Assembly (NCBI GenBank): GCA_012744475.1
Contig: JAAYBV010000080.1
Span: 44,849 to 108,848 of the forward strand
Length of the DNA: 64,000 bases
Source of the DNA: Phycisphaerae bacterium
Lineage (GTDB): Bacteria; Planctomycetota; Phycisphaerae; Sedimentisphaerales; Anaerobacaceae
Direction: 5' to 3'
Positions within the stretch are counted from its first letter, which is position 1, and each line of letters begins with the position of its first letter. Positions 61,327 to 64,000 of the stretch are shown in pieces. The translations under genes and the position numbers were made by a program. Below the pieces are notes generated by a model that had not been told where the DNA came from, did not search any database, and was given only the letters and a program-made list of their open reading frames with translations.

Positions 61327-63117
61327 ATGGTTACGACAAAATGGATTGCGTGGATGGGTATGGTGGTCGGCCTGCTGGCGACCTGGAGCGCCGGCGCCGT
61401 GACCCTGTCGGAGAACGGCCAGGCCAAGGCGGTTATTGTCATCGCGGCCGATGCGCCGGCGCCCGAGCGGCATGCCGCGGCGGAGCTGGCCGGATTTCTG
61501 GCGCAGATTACAGGGGCCCAGTTCCCTATCGCCGGCGAGCCAAACCAGGCCAACGTCAATGTCTTCGTCGGTCCGCAGGCGGCCAAGGTCGCGCAGAAGG
61601 ACTTCTCAACCGATGGGCTGGGCGACGAGGGGATCGTCATCCGCACAGTGCCGAACGGGCTGATCCTGGCCGGTGGCCGGCCGCGCGGAACGCTCTACGC
61701 CGTCTACACCTTCCTGGAGGATCACCTCGACTGCCGATGGTGGTCGTCCACCGAGAGCACCATACCCTCGAAGGCCACGATTGTACTGAACGACATCGAC
61801 GTCCGTTATGTCCCGGTCCTCGAATATCGCGAGCCCTACTGGTTTGATGCGCTCGACGGCGACTGGTCCGCGCGGAACAAGTGCAACGGCAACGGCAACC
61901 GGATCGATGCCGAACGAGGGGGAAAGCACAAGTACGAAGGATTCGTTCACACCTTCTACCCGTTGATCCCGCCGGAGAAGTACTTCGCCGATCATCCCGA
62001 ATGGTTCAGTGAGATCGACGGCAAGCGCACCACCGAGCGGGCGCAGCTGTGCCTGACCAACGAGGAGATGCGCGCCGAGCTGGTCAAGAATCTCAAGGAG
62101 CGGCTGCGCAACAATCCGGCCGCCACCATCGCTTCGGTCTCGCAGAACGACTGGTACGGCAACTGCCAGTGCGCCAAGTGCAAGGCTGTCGAAGAGGAAG
62201 AAGGCAGTCCCGCCGGCCCGATGCTGCGCTTCGTCAATGCCGTCTCCGCCGACACCGAGCAGGAGTTCCCGAACGTCGCGATCAGCACTCTGGCGTATCA
62301 GTACACGCGCAAGCCCCCGAAGCTCGTCAAGCCGCGCCCCAACGTCATCGTCCAGTTGTGCAGTATCGAGTGCTCGTTCAGCAAGCCGCTGGCCGACGAG
62401 CGGAACAAACCCTTCCGCGACGACATCATCGGCTGGTCGCAGATCTGCAATCGGCTCTACATCTGGGACTACACGACGAACTTCCGCCACCACATCATGC
62501 CGCACCCGAATCTGCGCGTGCTCGGACCCAACGTGAAGTTCTTCGTCGACCACAACGTCAAGGGCATCTTCGAACAGGGCGCCTACACGACCAATGGCGC
62601 CGAGATGGCCGAACTGCGGGCCTGGGTGCTGGCCAAACTGCTGTGGGACCCGAGCCGCAGCGGCGATCAGCTCGTCGAGGAGTTCCTCGAAGGCTACTAC
62701 GGGCCCGCGGCTCCCTACATGAAGAAGTACCTGGCGACGGTGCATGACGCGGTCGATCAGAGCGGCGACTGGCTGGGCTGCTTCGAGAAGCACACGGCCA
62801 AGTACCTGAACTTCGAGACGCTGACCAAAGGCCGGATCTATCTGCTGGCGGCCGAGGAGCAGGTCAAGGACGATCCCGTGCTGCAATTCCGCGTCCAGGT
62901 GGCCCAGTTGCCGGTGATGTACACCTTCATGATGCGATGGACCGAGATGCGCGAGGCCGCGAAGGCCGCCAACGCCGAGTGGCCCATGCCGGAGTCGATC
63001 CGCAGCGCCTACGACCGCTTCTTGGAGATCGCCAGGAAGAAGAACGTCACCCGGCTCAGCGAATGGCAGGAAGGCTTCGGCGCCCTGGACGACGCACTGG
63101 CGCGCGCTGAGCAGTAG
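61327..63117 (+). CDS. Secreted DUF4838 protein (glycoside hydrolase-like)
   Basis: A 596-residue exported protein (signal ~1-24). The N-terminal ~35-165 is the alpha-glucuronidase/GH20-N-like domain (ERHAAAELAGFLAQITGAQFP, GRPRGTLYAVYTFLEDHLDC). DUF4838 follows, with the hallmark SQNDWYGNCQCAKCKA cysteine cluster near residue 278, LCSIECSFSKPL, and GIFEQGAY. The family is thought to contain glycoside hydrolases, based on fold; substrate is unknown. Its ribosome-binding GGAG lies before the ATG at 61327, 43 bases after ccsA, so it may be partly co-transcribed though functionally separate. The last ~150 residues are helical. Confidence 0.85.
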   Translation: MVTTKWIAWMGMVVGLLATWSAGAVTLSENGQAKAVIVIAADAPAPERHAAAELAGFLAQITGAQFPIAGEPNQANVNVFVGPQAAKVAQKDFSTDGLGDEGIVIRTVPNGLILAGGRPRGTLYAVYTFLEDHLDCRWWSSTESTIPSKATIVLNDIDVRYVPVLEYREPYWFDALDGDWSARNKCNGNGNRIDAERGGKHKYEGFVHTFYPLIPPEKYFADHPEWFSEIDGKRTTERAQLCLTNEEMRAELVKNLKERLRNNPAATIASVSQNDWYGNCQCAKCKAVEEEEGSPAGPMLRFVNAVSADTEQEFPNVAISTLAYQYTRKPPKLVKPRPNVIVQLCSIECSFSKPLADERNKPFRDDIIGWSQICNRLYIWDYTTNFRHHIMPHPNLRVLGPNVKFFVDHNVKGIFEQGAYTTNGAEMAELRAWVLAKLLWDPSRSGDQLVEEFLEGYYGPAAPYMKKYLATVHDAVDQSGDWLGCFEKHTAKYLNFETLTKGRIYLLAAEEQVKDDPVLQFRVQVAQLPVMYTFMMRWTEMREAAKAANAEWPMPESIRSAYDRFLEIARKKNVTRLSEWQEGFGALDDALARAEQ

Positions 63118-63128
63118 ACCCCGAATCG

Positions 63129-63794
63129 ATGGACGGACCCGACGCACTCGGAATTGACCGCCTGACCGTCCGGATGGACGGCCAGACGGTATTGAAGGAC
63201 TTCTCGCTTTCACTTCAGGCGGGGCGGAAAGCCCTGCTGACCGGTCCATCGGGCTGCGGCAAGTCTACCGTGCTGCGGTGTCTGCTCGGCTTCGTAACGC
63301 CCGAGACAGGATCGGTCCGCATCGGCGGCGAGCCGCTCACCGCCGAGACCGTCTGGCGACTCCGGCGGCACATGGCCTACGTCGGACAGGAGCCCGACCT
63401 GGGGGTCGGCGTCGTCCGCCACATCCTCGAGCAGCCGTTCCACTATCGTGCCAACGCGGCCTTGCGAGGGAACCTGGGCCGTGTCCCCGACCTGTTCGAC
63501 GCCTTCGGCCTGGCCCGAACGCTGCTCGACAAGAGCATCGGCGATCTTTCGGGAGGCGAGAAGCAGCGGGTCGCACTGATCTGTGCCCTATTGCTCGACC
63601 GCGAGATCTTCCTGCTCGATGAGGTGACCAGCGCCCTGGACCCGGCGAGCAAGCGCAGGGTCCTCGGTTACTTCCAGTCGCGCGCCGAGGCGACCGCTCT
63701 GTTCGTCGCACACGATGCGGAATGGTTCTCCTTCGTCGACCAGGTTATCGAGGTGTCCAAAAGCCACTCGGCTGGAGAGCCTCGCCATGGCTGA
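63129..63794 (+). CDS. FetA-like ABC transporter ATP-binding protein
   Basis: A 221-residue ABC ATPase with Walker A LLTGPSGCGKSTVLRCLLG, Q-loop YVGQEPDLGVG, signature DLSGGEKQRVALICALLL and Walker B EIFLLDEVTSALDP followed by switch His VAHDAEW. Its compact form and the EVTSALDPASKR end resemble FetA (YbbL), the ATPase of an iron-export/stress system whose permease FetB is normally the next gene. No FetB start appears in the 206 bases that remain. It starts 11 bases after the DUF4838 stop. Confidence 0.8.
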   Translation: MDGPDALGIDRLTVRMDGQTVLKDFSLSLQAGRKALLTGPSGCGKSTVLRCLLGFVTPETGSVRIGGEPLTAETVWRLRRHMAYVGQEPDLGVGVVRHILEQPFHYRANAALRGNLGRVPDLFDAFGLARTLLDKSIGDLSGGEKQRVALICALLLDREIFLLDEVTSALDPASKRRVLGYFQSRAEATALFVAHDAEWFSFVDQVIEVSKSHSAGEPRHG

Positions 63795-64000
63795 TTCGGC
63801 GATTCGATCACGTCACTCTTCTGCTTCGCCTCATCAGGACGTAGACGAAAAACGACTTTGTCATTCCGAGCGAACAGGCTGTGTCACAATGATATTCATT
63901 GCCGTATTGACGGTTCTCCTGCCGGCCGGGCATCCGGCCCCGACGGGAAGAGGGCAACCTTCTTCATTTGGCCGCCTGCCAGGTTCGCCACCGGAGGCGA
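63795..64000. other. Window tail with repeat fragment
   Basis: A frame from the ATG at 63788 stays open to the window end (71 codons) but reads as low-complexity sequence and includes a repeat-like segment CTTTGTCATTCCGAGCG (63856-63872) matching the ends of the repeats at 10,093 and 41,536. No permease or other family is recognised; the open frame is probably fortuitous. Confidence 0.4.

Overview
This window looks like chromosome of a high-GC, Gram-negative planctomycete, most likely of the Phycisphaerae/Sedimentisphaerales type. The reasons are family content and style: pseudopilin-like proteins with a C-terminal FADGHAEI (H-X9-DG-like) motif, giant lamin-tail/CotH secreted proteins, DUF4838 and BNR_4 secreted proteins, Tat-exported carbohydrate-type enzymes, and dispersed palindromic repeats. 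The placement is inferred from families; there is no rRNA or tRNA gene in the window to confirm it. No CRISPR array, prophage or intact insertion sequence was seen.

Region 1 (1-17,000) is a lipopolysaccharide core locus. It begins with the 3' end of lpxK and continues with hldE, gmhA and gmhB (ADP-heptose synthesis), heptosyltransferase waaF, a second GT9-like protein, a B12-binding radical SAM protein, and a waaG-waaP pair strikingly like that of enterobacteria. After a palindromic repeat and a fresh sigma70-type promoter come a zinc-ribbon methyltransferase, a GT4 glycosyltransferase and three more methyltransferases. They include a two-domain WaaP/InaA-type kinase on the opposite strand. 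plsY (phospholipid synthesis) closes the region.

Region 2 (17,000-28,000) is mostly housekeeping on the minus strand: a cupin, gatB, gatA, gatC, rpmB, a RidA/chorismatase-like protein, an RsuA/RluB pseudouridine synthase and a UbiA prenyltransferase. Unusually, gatC is separated from gatAB by an FRG-domain gene and a tandemly duplicated secreted esterase. An EF-hand protein lies between, behind a structured leader.

Region 3 (27,900-41,200) carries a HAD phosphatase, a membrane-anchored coiled-coil protein with a BRCT-like end, nnrE, surE, an ACT-domain/DUF711 pair, a pseudopilin, gpmA, a BNR_4 protein, a tiny four-cysteine protein, hisF, a B12-binding-fold regulator lacking the usual histidine, and cimA. 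Many clear -35/-10 promoters and several hairpin-plus-U-run terminators are visible here.

Region 4 (41,200-59,100) is an accessory, surface-directed region. It has a nested inverted-repeat element and a probable gene remnant, a Tat-exported deacetylase-like protein, a Sel1-transglutaminase protein, an unknown exported protein, a second pseudopilin behind a palindromic operator, and two ~1,500-residue LTD/CotH paralogues in tandem under one promoter.

Region 5 (59,300-64,000) holds a ResB-CcsA cytochrome c maturation pair, a secreted DUF4838 protein and a FetA-like ABC ATPase whose partner permease is not seen before the window ends.
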